Positions 1 to 9,223 of a DNA stretch of 64,000 bases are shown one piece after another. The notes beneath the pieces are model-generated. The model made no database searches. It was not told the DNA's origin and saw only the letters and a list, made by a program, of their open reading frames with translations. Both the position numbers and the translations under genes were made by a program. The DNA is from an uncultured Bacteroidaceae bacterium (GTDB taxonomy: Bacteria > Bacteroidota > Bacteroidia > Bacteroidales > Bacteroidaceae), in contig CAKRYD010000008.1 in assembly GCA_934426255.1 (NCBI GenBank), positions 30,250 through 94,249 on the forward strand, given 5' to 3'. Within the stretch, counting starts at the first letter, position 1. Each line of letters opens with the position of its first letter.

Positions 1-1
1 A

Positions 2-3000
2 CTTGCCAACGACTATATTGCACTGCTCAAAGACGGTGATCAGATAAGCGGCAATGCCAACAGCCCCAGCGATGGAGGTCCGTTCAGCTTCCTCATCGAC
101 GGCAACATCAACACCTGCGTTCACTCGGAATGGAAAGCCGAATGGGCAGCACCCCAGATCGAAGGAAAAGGATGGCACAACCTGCAGTTCGACCTTCGCA
201 CACAAGTGAACAAAATCAAGTTCAACTATATCGGACGTAACAACACCAGCGGATGGACAGACTCGCCCAACTACATCTCCATCTACGCCACCAACGACGA
301 CGAACTGGCCAAGAGCACGGCTGCAGCCGACTCTACCTTGTGGACACTCATCACTGACCTGACCAAGGCAAATACCGACTTCCCGGCCAACGTTGCCGCG
401 GCCAAGTTCGAATCGGATGTAATAGACTTGGGGTCAGACTACAGATATCTGCGCTTCGTGGTCAAAAACACCACCTGCGTGGACGGCGGCAACCGTAGCA
501 ACGCATTCGCCTCTCCCAGCGTGACAGGTATCACATTCAACCTGAGCGAACTGCAGATCTATAACGGCATTCCCGCACAGACTTCCGAATACTATACAGT
601 GGAAGGCATGAAAGAAGCCTGTGACCACTACGACGAGCTGGTAAAGGCCGCAGCCGAAAAGATTGCCAACCTCACAGCCACAACAGCCGATGTGGCAGCC
701 CTCGAAGCAGCAGTTGAAAAGATCAAAGAGCTGTATGTGGACCGCACGGTTATCAAGGAAGAAATGGTGAAGACACTGAAAGAAGCCAACACCATCTATA
801 ACGACGTGGTTTCCTACAAGATGATTACCAACGCAGCCAACAACGAAGGAGGCCAGGTATCGGTCAACTCGACCAACGGAAAAGCCCTGAGCTACCTCAT
901 CGACGGCGACAGCGAAGACGGTGAAGCCATATTCCATTCACAATGGGCCGACGGTGATGCGGCATCAATGAAAGACAAGGACATGACAGAAGACAAATGG
1001 AAGGAATACAATGAAAAGAACGGTGGAACCGGCATCGGCTACCACAACATACAGTTCCGCCTGAATGTGCCCGAGTCAAAGTTCAACTTTATGTTCATCA
1101 CCCGCAACAGCGGCACATGGTCTGACACACCCAACTACATCAAGATACTCGCCACCAACGACGAGCAGCTGGGAGCCAGCACCGACAATGCCGACGAATC
1201 GAAATGGGACGAGATAGTGACCATGGCCGACAAGTCGTACTATAAGGAGACCTACAACCGCGAACTTCCCGACAACGTTGTGGATACCAAGTTCCCCACA
1301 CGTGGCGCATCTCACGTTACATACAACTCATCCGACATCGACATGGGCAAAGACTACAAGTACATACGCTTTGTGGTTCTCGGCACCAACAACGCAGACC
1401 TTGACGGACAAGACCGCAATATCAACCGCGTGTTCAACAGCCCCGACATCACAGGTATCTCGTGGAATCTCACCGAATTCCAGCTCTACGGACGCGGAAG
1501 TGCAGCTCTTGTCAACAGCATTCCCGGCATGAAAGAAGCCGCAGAAAAGCTGAAAGCAGTGCTCGACGTAGACAACAACCTGGACGAAACAGCCTACACA
1601 CAGCAAACCATCGAAGAGCTCCAGAACGCACTTGCAGGAGTCAAGGCCCTCTATGTTGACCGTACGCAACTGGCAAGCATGATGGACACACTCGTGCGCA
1701 AAGGACGCAAGCTCTACAGCAGCGTAGTAGGTTCGCGCCTTATATATAAGGAAGACCAGATGAGTGCCAACAGCTCGCAACCCAGCCAGGGCGGCTCACT
1801 CGCCAACCTGATTGACGACAACTACAACACTGTATTCCACAGTATATGGTACAACTCCAATGAGGACGGGCAAGACTTCGGTATGAAATCACCTAACATT
1901 ACCGTGAGTGAATGGGAAGATCTCATGAACTCTAACCCTACAGCCTATCCACATACAGGCACAGGATATCACAACTTGCAAGTTCAATTTGAGCACCCCG
2001 TAAGCAAATTCTTCTTTGAATATACGGGACGAAACAACGCAACATGGAGCGATTCTCCCACACAGATAGCTATCTTTGCCACTAACGATGACCAGCTCGG
2101 TGCCAGCACCGACAATGCCGACCAAGACTCGTGGGACAGCATTACCGAACTGAACGAAGGTGCCAAAGCCAACAGCGCACTGGCATACTTCCGCTCCGAC
2201 AACATAGACCTGGGCAAAGAATACAAGTATGTACGGTTGGTTGTTAAACGTACCACCAACTCCAGCCGTCCTGAAAGCGAGGCCGACCGCATCAACCGCT
2301 TGTTCCGTTCACCCGAAGTGACCGGCATCACATGGAATGCTTCAGAATTCCAGATGTACGAACTCGGCGACAGAGCACAGGTGAACTACGTTGACGGCAT
2401 GAAAGAAGCCGCCGACAAGCTCTATCAGGAAATAGCAGCGACGGAAAACCTCAAAGACCAGGAATTGTCGATGAAAGCATATCAGGGACTCAAGAATGCC
2501 GTCAACGACGTGCTGGCCCTCTATGCCGACAATGCAGCCCTGAAGATTAAACTCGGCGAAATCGAAGACGAACTGGCCGAAGCCGAAGTAGACCCATCCA
2601 AGGTTGCCTATGCACCCGACCAGAATGTCATTGATGAACTGCAGACAGCTCACGACAATGTGCAGAACAGTGTAAGTGACAAACCGACAAAGGCCGAGAT
2701 AGACGGACTTATCGAAACCCTTGAAAAGGCTCGCGAAACCTATGTTTCCAAGCTGAACACCGTACAGCCCGACAAGTGGTACTATATCACCTGCGCATCT
2801 GAAGGCTTCTACTCTGACGGCGTGGCTCTCTACATGAACACAGCTAACAATGGTGACGTGATCAACTGGAAAGGCGCAGACGATGCACAGCCCTACGAGG
2901 GACAGGCTTCTGCCATGTGGCGCTTCGTGCCCATAGAAGGCAAGACGGGCGAATATGCCATCCAGAACTTCTTGACGACACACTACATAGGAGCCTATCG

Positions 3001-3868
3001 CGGCAAAGGCGATACCAACCGTCCGCTGATATGCAATGCCGACACTGCCGCATATATCGTCAAATATATCTCCAAAGGCAAGGTGGCTATCATCTCACAA
3101 GAAGAAAGCAACACCGAACCCTGTGGCTTCCATGCACAAGAAGGTGACAAACTGCTCGTGTCCTGGTCGACCAATTCGGCAGCTTCTGAATGGGCTCTCA
3201 CCGAAATCGAAGATGACATGGCTTCTATCTATATGCCGCAAAACAGCATGCAGCTACTTACATTGCCATTCAACATGGAGGAAGAAGGTGCTACCTTGGC
3301 AGACCTGAACCCTGACGTGACAACCTACACGCTGAAGAACCTTACCATCGATGAGGAAGGCAAGACCATCGTTGAACTGACAAAAAAGAACACATTCAAG
3401 GCAGGTGAGCCGTTTATCATTACCGTAGGCAACTACGAGGAGTATGACAGCAGCATCAGCGAATCCATGCCGATAGTATTCCCGCGCTACAATGACCTGT
3501 TCACCGAAGCTCTTACCGTAAACGGATTAGTAGGTACGTTCGACAAGATTGCACTCAACAAAAAGCGCATGGGCTATGTAACATACGACGGAATCCACTT
3601 GACGACAAGCAGCACTGTAATCAACGGCCTGAGCGGATATATCAACCCGACATTGGTTGAACCGCAGGAAGGTGAGACAGACCTGCAAATCGTAATCAAC
3701 GGTAAGATTGATGCCATCAAGACTGTTGAAGCAGTGAAGAGCACCATCGTGAATGTCTACACCATAGACGGCAAACTCGTAAGACGCAATGTAAAGACTT
3801 CGGAAGCAACCAAAGGCTTGAAGAAAGGACTCTACATTGTAGGCAAAAAGAAAGTTGCCGTTAAGTAA
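2..3868 (+). CDS. Modular surface protein with discoidin-like and FIVAR-like repeats, 5' truncated by window edge
   Basis: The reading frame is open to the left edge, so the N-terminus is missing; the GTG at 206 is internal because homologous sequence continues upstream of it. At least three repeat units are visible. Each has a discoidin (F5/8 type C)-like beta domain (about 2-565, 820-1500 and 1735-2360), recognisable by repeated words such as YIGRNN, WSDSPN, YATNDD and SPxVTGI. Each is followed by a helical FIVAR-like linker beginning GMKEA and ending ALYxD. A lectin-like beta-trefoil-style segment (about 2765-3210, WYYITCASEGF and WRFVPIEG) and a beta domain follow. The last 50 residues (VYTIDGKLVRR to GLYIVGKKKVAVK) resemble the C-terminal tail of many exported Bacteroidetes proteins, including type IX secretion substrates. 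Discoidin plus FIVAR modules usually accompany glycan-binding or glycosidase proteins, but no catalytic domain is inside the window. Carbohydrate binding at the cell surface is an inference. Confidence 0.75.
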   Translation, partial: LANDYIALLKDGDQISGNANSPSDGGPFSFLIDGNINTCVHSEWKAEWAAPQIEGKGWHNLQFDLRTQVNKIKFNYIGRNNTSGWTDSPNYISIYATNDDELAKSTAAADSTLWTLITDLTKANTDFPANVAAAKFESDVIDLGSDYRYLRFVVKNTTCVDGGNRSNAFASPSVTGITFNLSELQIYNGIPAQTSEYYTVEGMKEACDHYDELVKAAAEKIANLTATTADVAALEAAVEKIKELYVDRTVIKEEMVKTLKEANTIYNDVVSYKMITNAANNEGGQVSVNSTNGKALSYLIDGDSEDGEAIFHSQWADGDAASMKDKDMTEDKWKEYNEKNGGTGIGYHNIQFRLNVPESKFNFMFITRNSGTWSDTPNYIKILATNDEQLGASTDNADESKWDEIVTMADKSYYKETYNRELPDNVVDTKFPTRGASHVTYNSSDIDMGKDYKYIRFVVLGTNNADLDGQDRNINRVFNSPDITGISWNLTEFQLYGRGSAALVNSIPGMKEAAEKLKAVLDVDNNLDETAYTQQTIEELQNALAGVKALYVDRTQLASMMDTLVRKGRKLYSSVVGSRLIYKEDQMSANSSQPSQGGSLANLIDDNYNTVFHSIWYNSNEDGQDFGMKSPNITVSEWEDLMNSNPTAYPHTGTGYHNLQVQFEHPVSKFFFEYTGRNNATWSDSPTQIAIFATNDDQLGASTDNADQDSWDSITELNEGAKANSALAYFRSDNIDLGKEYKYVRLVVKRTTNSSRPESEADRINRLFRSPEVTGITWNASEFQMYELGDRAQVNYVDGMKEAADKLYQEIAATENLKDQELSMKAYQGLKNAVNDVLALYADNAALKIKLGEIEDELAEAEVDPSKVAYAPDQNVIDELQTAHDNVQNSVSDKPTKAEIDGLIETLEKARETYVSKLNTVQPDKWYYITCASEGFYSDGVALYMNTANNGDVINWKGADDAQPYEGQASAMWRFVPIEGKTGEYAIQNFLTTHYIGAYRGKGDTNRPLICNADTAAYIVKYISKGKVAIISQEESNTEPCGFHAQEGDKLLVSWSTNSAASEWALTEIEDDMASIYMPQNSMQLLTLPFNMEEEGATLADLNPDVTTYTLKNLTIDEEGKTIVELTKKNTFKAGEPFIITVGNYEEYDSSISESMPIVFPRYNDLFTEALTVNGLVGTFDKIALNKKRMGYVTYDGIHLTTSSTVINGLSGYINPTLVEPQEGETDLQIVINGKIDAIKTVEAVKSTIVNVYTIDGKLVRRNVKTSEATKGLKKGLYIVGKKKVAVK

Positions 3869-3900
3869 TACTGCAAACAACGAAAGGCTAAAGCCTTACA

Positions 3901-3942
3901 AACAATAATCGGGTGTGCCAAATGGCACACCCGATTATTGTT
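3901..3942. terminator. Strong hairpin terminator after the surface protein
   Basis: A perfect 20-base inverted repeat (3901-3920 with 3923-3942) has a near-zero loop, A-rich on its left edge and T-rich on its right. It lies 32 bases after the stop of the modular surface protein and can act in both directions. Confidence 0.85.
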
Positions 3943-3999
3943 TACAGCAACAGCTATAGCATTAGAATCATTCAGCAAACTGCACTTGCCTGCATTACA

Positions 4000-4050
4000 A
4001 TAGTTCTCTGTGTGTATATCGACTGTGTCGATATACACACAGAGAACTAT
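4000..4050. terminator. 24-bp perfect hairpin overlapping the comM stop codon
   Basis: Bases 4000-4023 are exactly complementary to 4027-4050 with a 3-base loop. The stop codon of the minus-strand comM gene (4047-4049) is inside the stem. This is probably the comM terminator. There is no clear T-tract, and the stem is longer than the usual intrinsic terminator. Confidence 0.65.
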
Positions 4051-5585
4051 TCACCCCAATTGGCACGGTCAAGGCTGCGGTAGCCTACAGCCTCTGAAAC
4101 ATGATATCCGGTAACCAATTCGCTACCTTCAAGGTCTGCAATAGTGCGAGCCACTTTAAGAATCTTCTCGTAAGCACGAGCCGACATACTGAATCTCTCC
4201 ATTGCCATACGCAGTATGCGAATGCCGCTCTCGTCAGGTTGGGCATAAATCTGTAGCAATTTGGAACTCATTTGTGCATTGCAATAAACGTGCGGTACAT
4301 GCTTGAAACGCTTGGTCTGCAATTCACGTGCTGCCATGACATTACGCCTTATCTCGGCACTGTTTTTACCCGGAGATGCCGATGACAAATCATTGAATGA
4401 AAGCGGAACCACTTCGCACTGAATGTCTATACGGTCAAGCAATGGACCGCTTATCTTATTCATATAACGCTTTATCTGACCCGGAGAGCATTCGCAACGA
4501 TGCTTGGGATCATTGTAGTAACCACACGGACAAGGGTTCATGGCGGCCACAAGCTGGAAACTGCATGGAAGCTCTATGTGATATTTGGCCCGATTGATAG
4601 ATATAACTCGATCCTCCAAAGGCTGTCTGAGCGTCTCAAGTGCCGTACGGCTGAACTCGGGAAGCTCGTCAAGAAAGAGCACACCATTATGAGCCAATGA
4701 TATTTCGCCCGGACGAAAAGTCGCCCCTCCACCAATCAGTGCAACGTCTGAAATGGTATGGTGGGGACTGCGAAAAGGCCGCTGCGAAATAAGAGATACT
4801 TGTGAAGGCAACATGCCGGCTACGGAATGTATTTGAGTTGTCTCTAAGCTTTCAGACAATGACAATGGCGGCAAAATGGTAGGCATACGCTTTGCCATCA
4901 TTGACTTTCCGCAACCGGGACTGCCTATGAGTAGCATATTATGACCTCCGGCAGCAGCTATTTCAAACGCACGTTTCACACTTTCTTGACCGCGAACCTC
5001 ACTAAAGTCTGTTTCAAAATCTGTTTGATGACAATAAAACTCTGCGCGAGTGTCAATTTCAGTCTGCTGCAACGAATCTTCGCCATTCAAGAAATCGACC
5101 ACTTCAACAATATGGCGTGCTCCATAGACCTTCAGTCGATCAACTACAGCGGCCTCGCGGACATTGGCCACAGGGACTATCAAGTTCTCGAAGCCTCTCG
5201 CACGAGCCTCAATGGCAATTGGGAGGCATCCGCATATGGGACGCAGTGTCCCATCAAGCCCCAACTCTCCAAGTAAAAGCGTTTTGTCGAGCTTGTCATT
5301 GCCAACAATGCCGGCACAGACCATCATTGCTATGGCAATTGGCAAATCGTAGGACGTGCCTTCTTTTCGCAAATTGGCAGGAGCTAAATTAATAATGATA
5401 GATTGCTGCGGGTGTTTGTAGCCACTGTTGGAAATGGCACTCGTCACCCTACTGTAACTTTCGCGTATTGCCGTATCAGGCAATCCTGATATCAGAAGCT
5501 TTTGGCCACGATAAGTATTTACCTCGATTTCAATGATGGTTGCAACCAACCCATTGACTGCTGCACTGAATAAATGTACTAACAT
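4047..5585 (-). CDS. comM: YifB/ComM-family Mg-chelatase-like AAA+ ATPase
   Basis: The 512-residue protein has the family's full architecture: an N-terminal Lon-protease-like ChlI domain (about 1-165), then an AAA+ module with Walker A GSPGCGKS (221-228) and Walker B GVLFLDELPE (301-310). A cysteine cluster (CPCGYYNDPKHRCEC, 352-366) and the Mg_chelatase C-terminal domain follow. In transformable bacteria ComM is a hexameric helicase that extends branch migration during natural transformation; that role is taken from the family. The start at 5585 gives the expected MLVHLFSAAV N-terminus. The gene lies 9 bases downstream of the thioredoxin-fold lipoprotein gene and is probably co-transcribed with it. 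With dprA at 58697 it suggests DNA uptake capacity. Confidence 0.93.
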   Translation of the reverse strand: MLVHLFSAAVNGLVATIIEIEVNTYRGQKLLISGLPDTAIRESYSRVTSAISNSGYKHPQQSIIINLAPANLRKEGTSYDLPIAIAMMVCAGIVGNDKLDKTLLLGELGLDGTLRPICGCLPIAIEARARGFENLIVPVANVREAAVVDRLKVYGARHIVEVVDFLNGEDSLQQTEIDTRAEFYCHQTDFETDFSEVRGQESVKRAFEIAAAGGHNMLLIGSPGCGKSMMAKRMPTILPPLSLSESLETTQIHSVAGMLPSQVSLISQRPFRSPHHTISDVALIGGGATFRPGEISLAHNGVLFLDELPEFSRTALETLRQPLEDRVISINRAKYHIELPCSFQLVAAMNPCPCGYYNDPKHRCECSPGQIKRYMNKISGPLLDRIDIQCEVVPLSFNDLSSASPGKNSAEIRRNVMAARELQTKRFKHVPHVYCNAQMSSKLLQIYAQPDESGIRILRMAMERFSMSARAYEKILKVARTIADLEGSELVTGYHVSEAVGYRSLDRANWGE

Positions 5586-5594
5586 AGTAGACGT

Positions 5595-6608
5595 TTATCG
5601 TTTGAAAGCCTTCTGCAACGCCGATTCCAAATCCTTATCGTTCATATCGCGCCCTATAATGCGCCCTTGACGATTAACAAGTATATTGGAAGGTAGATAG
5701 CGCACCCCAAAAGCATGAACCAACGGAGACTGCCACGACATCCGGTCACATATGATATATCCGGGTATTGAGTCTGTCCTGACTCGCCGCAAGGTCTCAA
5801 TTGTATCTGCGTCAAGAGAAATATTGATGACTTGCAAGCTATCAAGGTAACGTCGCAAGACTGAGCGCTGCGTACGCATGGGATCGGTCATCTCTGAGCT
5901 CCATGTTGCCCATAGCGTAATAAGTGCATAGTGATTTTTGATAGTGGCATTGTTGACTTTCTTCCCCTCTGTGGTAACAGCTGAAAATGCAGGCAACTTG
6001 TTTCCACTACGGCAATTCAATTGCCCTGACAGCCTGCGTTGCAGCACTTGAAGCGAAGAACGTCCGGGCGCGTTACGTAACATAAGACGCATAAGCTTAC
6101 TTATACGGGCATAATCAGCTTTCTCATCTGAAAGGAAATATTTCTCCAATACAGCCATTGATGCGTAACTTGCCGGATTGTGAATGATAAATTCTTCAGC
6201 CATGCGTTTTACTTCTCCGGGTGATTTCTTTATAATAGAACGGCGAAAGTCTGAAAGAGCCTCGTTCTCATCAGAGCCGGAAATACGTGTTGAAAGCAAA
6301 TTATTAGCATCACCTTTGATAGAGATTGTCTTTCCGGGAATGGCGATAATAGGCATTTGCAAGAAATTAGGGTACTGCACGGTAAGCAATACCGTATCGT
6401 ATAATTCATGCGTAAAGCTGAACGAGCCATCAGATATACGAATCGTATCAAAGCTTCCCCAAGCAGGGTCTGTACTAAACACATAGAATTGCCCATCTTG
6501 CAAATGGCGAAAGCTACCTTTAACTGTAACCGAATTGCCGCCTTTGCTGCATGCCGTGACAAGTAGGACTAATAGAGCTATAAGGCCGGAAAGAGATTTT
6601 CTCATCAT
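5595..6608 (-). CDS. DUF4369/TlpA-like thioredoxin-fold lipoprotein lacking the CXXC motif
   Basis: The 337-residue protein begins with a lipoprotein signal (LLVTAC, Cys20). It continues with a DUF4369-type beta domain (about 28-125) and ends in a TlpA/AhpC-like thioredoxin fold (about 205-335). The fold is identifiable by ALITLWATW, the NISLDAD strand and the cis-proline loop YLPSN. At the position of the redox CXXC (normally WxxWCxPC) the protein reads WATWSSEM (233-240), so both catalytic cysteines are absent and thiol-disulfide exchange by this site is impossible. Relatives with CXXC act in periplasmic disulfide or cytochrome maturation; this one is more likely a binding or structural derivative. 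A second ATG lies one codon in, and the choice does not affect the signal peptide. Confidence 0.85.
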   Translation of the reverse strand: MMRKSLSGLIALLVLLVTACSKGGNSVTVKGSFRHLQDGQFYVFSTDPAWGSFDTIRISDGSFSFTHELYDTVLLTVQYPNFLQMPIIAIPGKTISIKGDANNLLSTRISGSDENEALSDFRRSIIKKSPGEVKRMAEEFIIHNPASYASMAVLEKYFLSDEKADYARISKLMRLMLRNAPGRSSLQVLQRRLSGQLNCRSGNKLPAFSAVTTEGKKVNNATIKNHYALITLWATWSSEMTDPMRTQRSVLRRYLDSLQVINISLDADTIETLRRVRTDSIPGYIICDRMSWQSPLVHAFGVRYLPSNILVNRQGRIIGRDMNDKDLESALQKAFKR

Positions 6609-6629
6609 GGTGTGACGGTGTTAAACAAT

Positions 6630-6658
6630 AAGGTCCGCTCTTTTTCTGAGCGGACCTT
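6630..6658 (-). terminator. Intrinsic terminator of the OmpA/TPR lipoprotein
   Basis: Bases 6630-6640 pair with 6648-6658 around a 7-base loop, forming an 11-bp GC-rich stem. It lies just after the minus-strand lipoprotein stop at 6697 and before the start of the next minus gene. Confidence 0.8.
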
Positions 6659-6696
6659 TTATTGTAAGCGGTTTTCCGCTTGATTCCTCAATTTAG

Positions 6697-8403
6697 TTAT
6701 TTGCTCGTCAATGTTTTGAACGTAGCATCATTCTGAAGCTTTGCAAACTCCAAGTCCTTAGAAGCATAGTCGGCCAAAGTGGCATCCTTTGCTATTGCAT
6801 CACGCAGGTTGTCGATAACCAAGCTGTTGTTGTTAGTGCGAGCTGCTATGATAGCTTTCAGGTAACTTGTCATGGCATCTTTCTTCTGTACGGCTGCCAA
6901 TGTCTCTGCACCCTTCATGTAATCCTTTGCAAGTATTTGTGCCAAGGCTGCACTGTTGCTCTTCGTATTGCCGAATGATTTAACAGCCTGTGCATAATTA
7001 CCCTGCTTCAAATACATATTTCCAAGAGCTTCATTCAAAGCTGCACTACCACTGCCTTTCGACAAGTAGGTTTGGGCAGTTGCAAGATCGTTCTCCAGCA
7101 GTGAAATCAAGCCAAGGTTTACATTAGGTTCTGCAGCATTAGCCTTTACAGACAATGCTTTCTTCAAGTAGTCTTTGGCTTCACTATACTTACCATTGGC
7201 ATAGGCCATTGTAGCCAAGTCATTGTAAGCACGATAATCATTGGGATAAACCTGAGTAGTTTTCTTGTAGATGTCTTCCTTTTCATTAGCTTTGTCAGTC
7301 AGCGTAGCATTGTAGAGCAACTCTTCAACGCTCAACTTGGTGGCATCAGATTTGAATTGTGCCTGTATTTCTTCGTCGCTACGACCAATCAAATTATAGT
7401 TGATTGTCATGCGAGAACGGCGCAGTTGCGGAAGAATCTCTTTGGCCAAGTCAGTGAATGCGGCAGACAAGTTGCGTATTTGGTGCTCACGTTCTTCTGG
7501 ATCCTGATACATAGAAAGGACACGCAAGATAACTTCCTTGTCTTGCATATTGGATTGAGAAACCAATTCTTTAAAGCCGTCCCAGTCTTCTGCGGTATAT
7601 TTTGTATCCACATTAGCATCCAAACGTACTTTCTTGAGTTGGTCCTTAACATATTTATCCGTTGATTTCTGACGGTTCTTAGCCACTTGAGTATTCAGCT
7701 TCATACCACCATCAGGTGATGCATATGCCGAGATTTCGATATTTTCCAAAGCCTTGCGTTCTTCATCAGCCTGAATATCCTTTAATGTTTGGATGAACTG
7801 CTGAACAGAAACTCCTTTCAATTCACTGTTTCTGATCTTAGCTTGCTGAATCAAGAACTTGATGCTTGCTTCTTGTTTCTGTTTGATTACATGCTGATAA
7901 GCATCGGGTGCAAAAGCAGTTCCGGCACTCTTCAGTGTGCGATTAACCAATTCGGACGTAGAGATTACGCCTTCGCCGATCTTTACATCGGGGATCTTGA
8001 CTGTTTTCTTGCCTTTCTTTGCATTGAAAGTCAGGTACAAGTCACTTTTCTCCATCTCTGGAACATACTTGAAGTTGGCCTTCATTGTGTAGTTACCTCC
8101 TACACGGTAGGAAATGGTTTGAGCATTACCTTCCACCTTTTCTCCTTGGAACGTGGCCGGTTCACTTTGAGCACTTCCTCCTTGCCATTTCAATACGGGA
8201 GTAACAGTTACTGTAGCCTTTTTCTTCATATATTTCTGAGGAAAACGGCCATTAATGGTTACAGGAACCTGACCGCCCACAGATTCAAGCGGAGAGGGAT
8301 TGATAGAAAAATTGTCTGATGACAATGCGCCCATCTTGCTGCATGAAGTTGTAAGCATAGCTGCAGCAGCTAATGTCAGCGTCAAGTACAATTTACTTTG
8401 CAT
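6697..8403 (-). CDS. OmpA-like and TPR-repeat lipoprotein
   Basis: The 568-residue protein has a lipobox (MLTTSC, Cys21), so it should be anchored in the outer membrane. The N-terminal half carries an Ig-like beta region (about 30-160). An OmpA-C-like segment follows, with ISAYASPDGG and the downstream VAKNRQKSTDKYV helix typical of peptidoglycan-binding folds. The C-terminal half (about 370-568) is helical with TPR signatures such as YPNDYRAYNDLATMAYANGKY and LGNMYLKQGNYAQAVKSF. The combination suggests a cell-envelope scaffold tethering the outer membrane to peptidoglycan. It is not recognisable as the type IX component PorE, which also carries WD40 repeats. A TAACTTTG box lies upstream and a terminator follows, so it is probably monocistronic. 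Confidence 0.8.
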   Translation of the reverse strand: MQSKLYLTLTLAAAAMLTTSCSKMGALSSDNFSINPSPLESVGGQVPVTINGRFPQKYMKKKATVTVTPVLKWQGGSAQSEPATFQGEKVEGNAQTISYRVGGNYTMKANFKYVPEMEKSDLYLTFNAKKGKKTVKIPDVKIGEGVISTSELVNRTLKSAGTAFAPDAYQHVIKQKQEASIKFLIQQAKIRNSELKGVSVQQFIQTLKDIQADEERKALENIEISAYASPDGGMKLNTQVAKNRQKSTDKYVKDQLKKVRLDANVDTKYTAEDWDGFKELVSQSNMQDKEVILRVLSMYQDPEEREHQIRNLSAAFTDLAKEILPQLRRSRMTINYNLIGRSDEEIQAQFKSDATKLSVEELLYNATLTDKANEKEDIYKKTTQVYPNDYRAYNDLATMAYANGKYSEAKDYLKKALSVKANAAEPNVNLGLISLLENDLATAQTYLSKGSGSAALNEALGNMYLKQGNYAQAVKSFGNTKSNSAALAQILAKDYMKGAETLAAVQKKDAMTSYLKAIIAARTNNNSLVIDNLRDAIAKDATLADYASKDLEFAKLQNDATFKTLTSK

Positions 8404-8434
8404 AGATTAAAACATTTAGCGTTTAACTTTGGGG

Positions 8435-8442
8435 CAAAGTTA
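8435..8442 (-). promoter_or_regulatory. TAACTTTG -7 box for the OmpA/TPR lipoprotein
   Basis: The reverse complement of 8435-8442 is TAACTTTG, matching the Bacteroidetes consensus TAnnTTTG. It lies about 31 bases before the ATG at 8403. Confidence 0.7.
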
Positions 8443-8555
8443 CACAAAATCATTAGACAAGTGCGTCATTTTCGCGTTTATTTTGTCACATTTTTCTGAA
8501 AACATGCGGCTTTACGAGGAAAATGGCAATTCCACTGACCAAAGAGCTATGTATA

Positions 8556-9206
8556 TTAGTTTGCAGGTGGTTGCTTCTGCTGTGACTTTACCCGTATAAG
8601 GGTCAAGCCGTCGCGTAGTGGCAGAATCACTTTTTCCACCCGTTTGTCTTGCGCGACAAAATCGTTAAATGCACGTATTCCTTGTGTTTGTGCGTCATGA
8701 TCGTATTTAGAATCTACGACATGTCCATCCCACAGCGTATTGTCTGCCAATATGAATCCGCCATCTTCAAGTATCTCTAACGCCATTTCGTAGTATTCTA
8801 TATACTGACGTTTGTTACCGTCTATAAATACCATGTCGAAACGCTCGCTTTTGTCCAATTCCGTTAATACATCCCCTATCCTAAATTCGACATGTTCGGC
8901 CCATGGTGATTGCTCCAAGCGCGTTCGGGTGAAGTCTTCCAGTTCGTCATTTATCTCGTAAGTGACTATCTTTCCATTGTCAGTTAAGGCCGAAGCCATG
9001 CAGAGTGCAGAATAACCTGTATAGGTCCCAATCTCCAATATGCGGTGCGGACGTATCATCTGTACCACCATTCTCAAAAAGCACCCTTGCAGATGCCCGG
9101 AAGCCATGTGGGAGCGAACAAGATAAATGTTGGTTTCCCTGTACAGGCGAGTCATATAGGGATTCTCTTCGTCTATGTGAGACAGTATATAGTCTTCCAA
9201 ATCCAT
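8556..9206 (-). CDS. Class I SAM-dependent O-methyltransferase
   Basis: The 216-residue protein belongs to the COMT-like family (Methyltransf_3). Visible landmarks are the SAM-binding loop ILEIGTYTGYSALCMASAL (about 56-74), the acidic strand end VTYEIN, the metal-site motif VFIDGNKRQY (about 126-135) and ILADNTLWDG (about 153-162). The last two supply the aspartate and asparagine residues that bind the divalent cation in catechol O-methyltransferases. In Firmicutes a relative (TrmR) methylates tRNA wobble 5-hydroxyuridine, so tRNA modification is as likely as small-molecule catechol methylation. It lies 17 bases downstream of aroQ on the same strand and is probably co-transcribed. Confidence 0.85.
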   Translation of the reverse strand: MDLEDYILSHIDEENPYMTRLYRETNIYLVRSHMASGHLQGCFLRMVVQMIRPHRILEIGTYTGYSALCMASALTDNGKIVTYEINDELEDFTRTRLEQSPWAEHVEFRIGDVLTELDKSERFDMVFIDGNKRQYIEYYEMALEILEDGGFILADNTLWDGHVVDSKYDHDAQTQGIRAFNDFVAQDKRVEKVILPLRDGLTLIRVKSQQKQPPAN

Positions 9207-9223
9207 GCCGGCAGAATAGCGTC

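Noticed and set aside
434..937. Antisense reading frame opposite the modular surface protein
   Set aside because: It is a codon-bias shadow of the repeat protein, with Cys/His/Val-rich composition and no homology.
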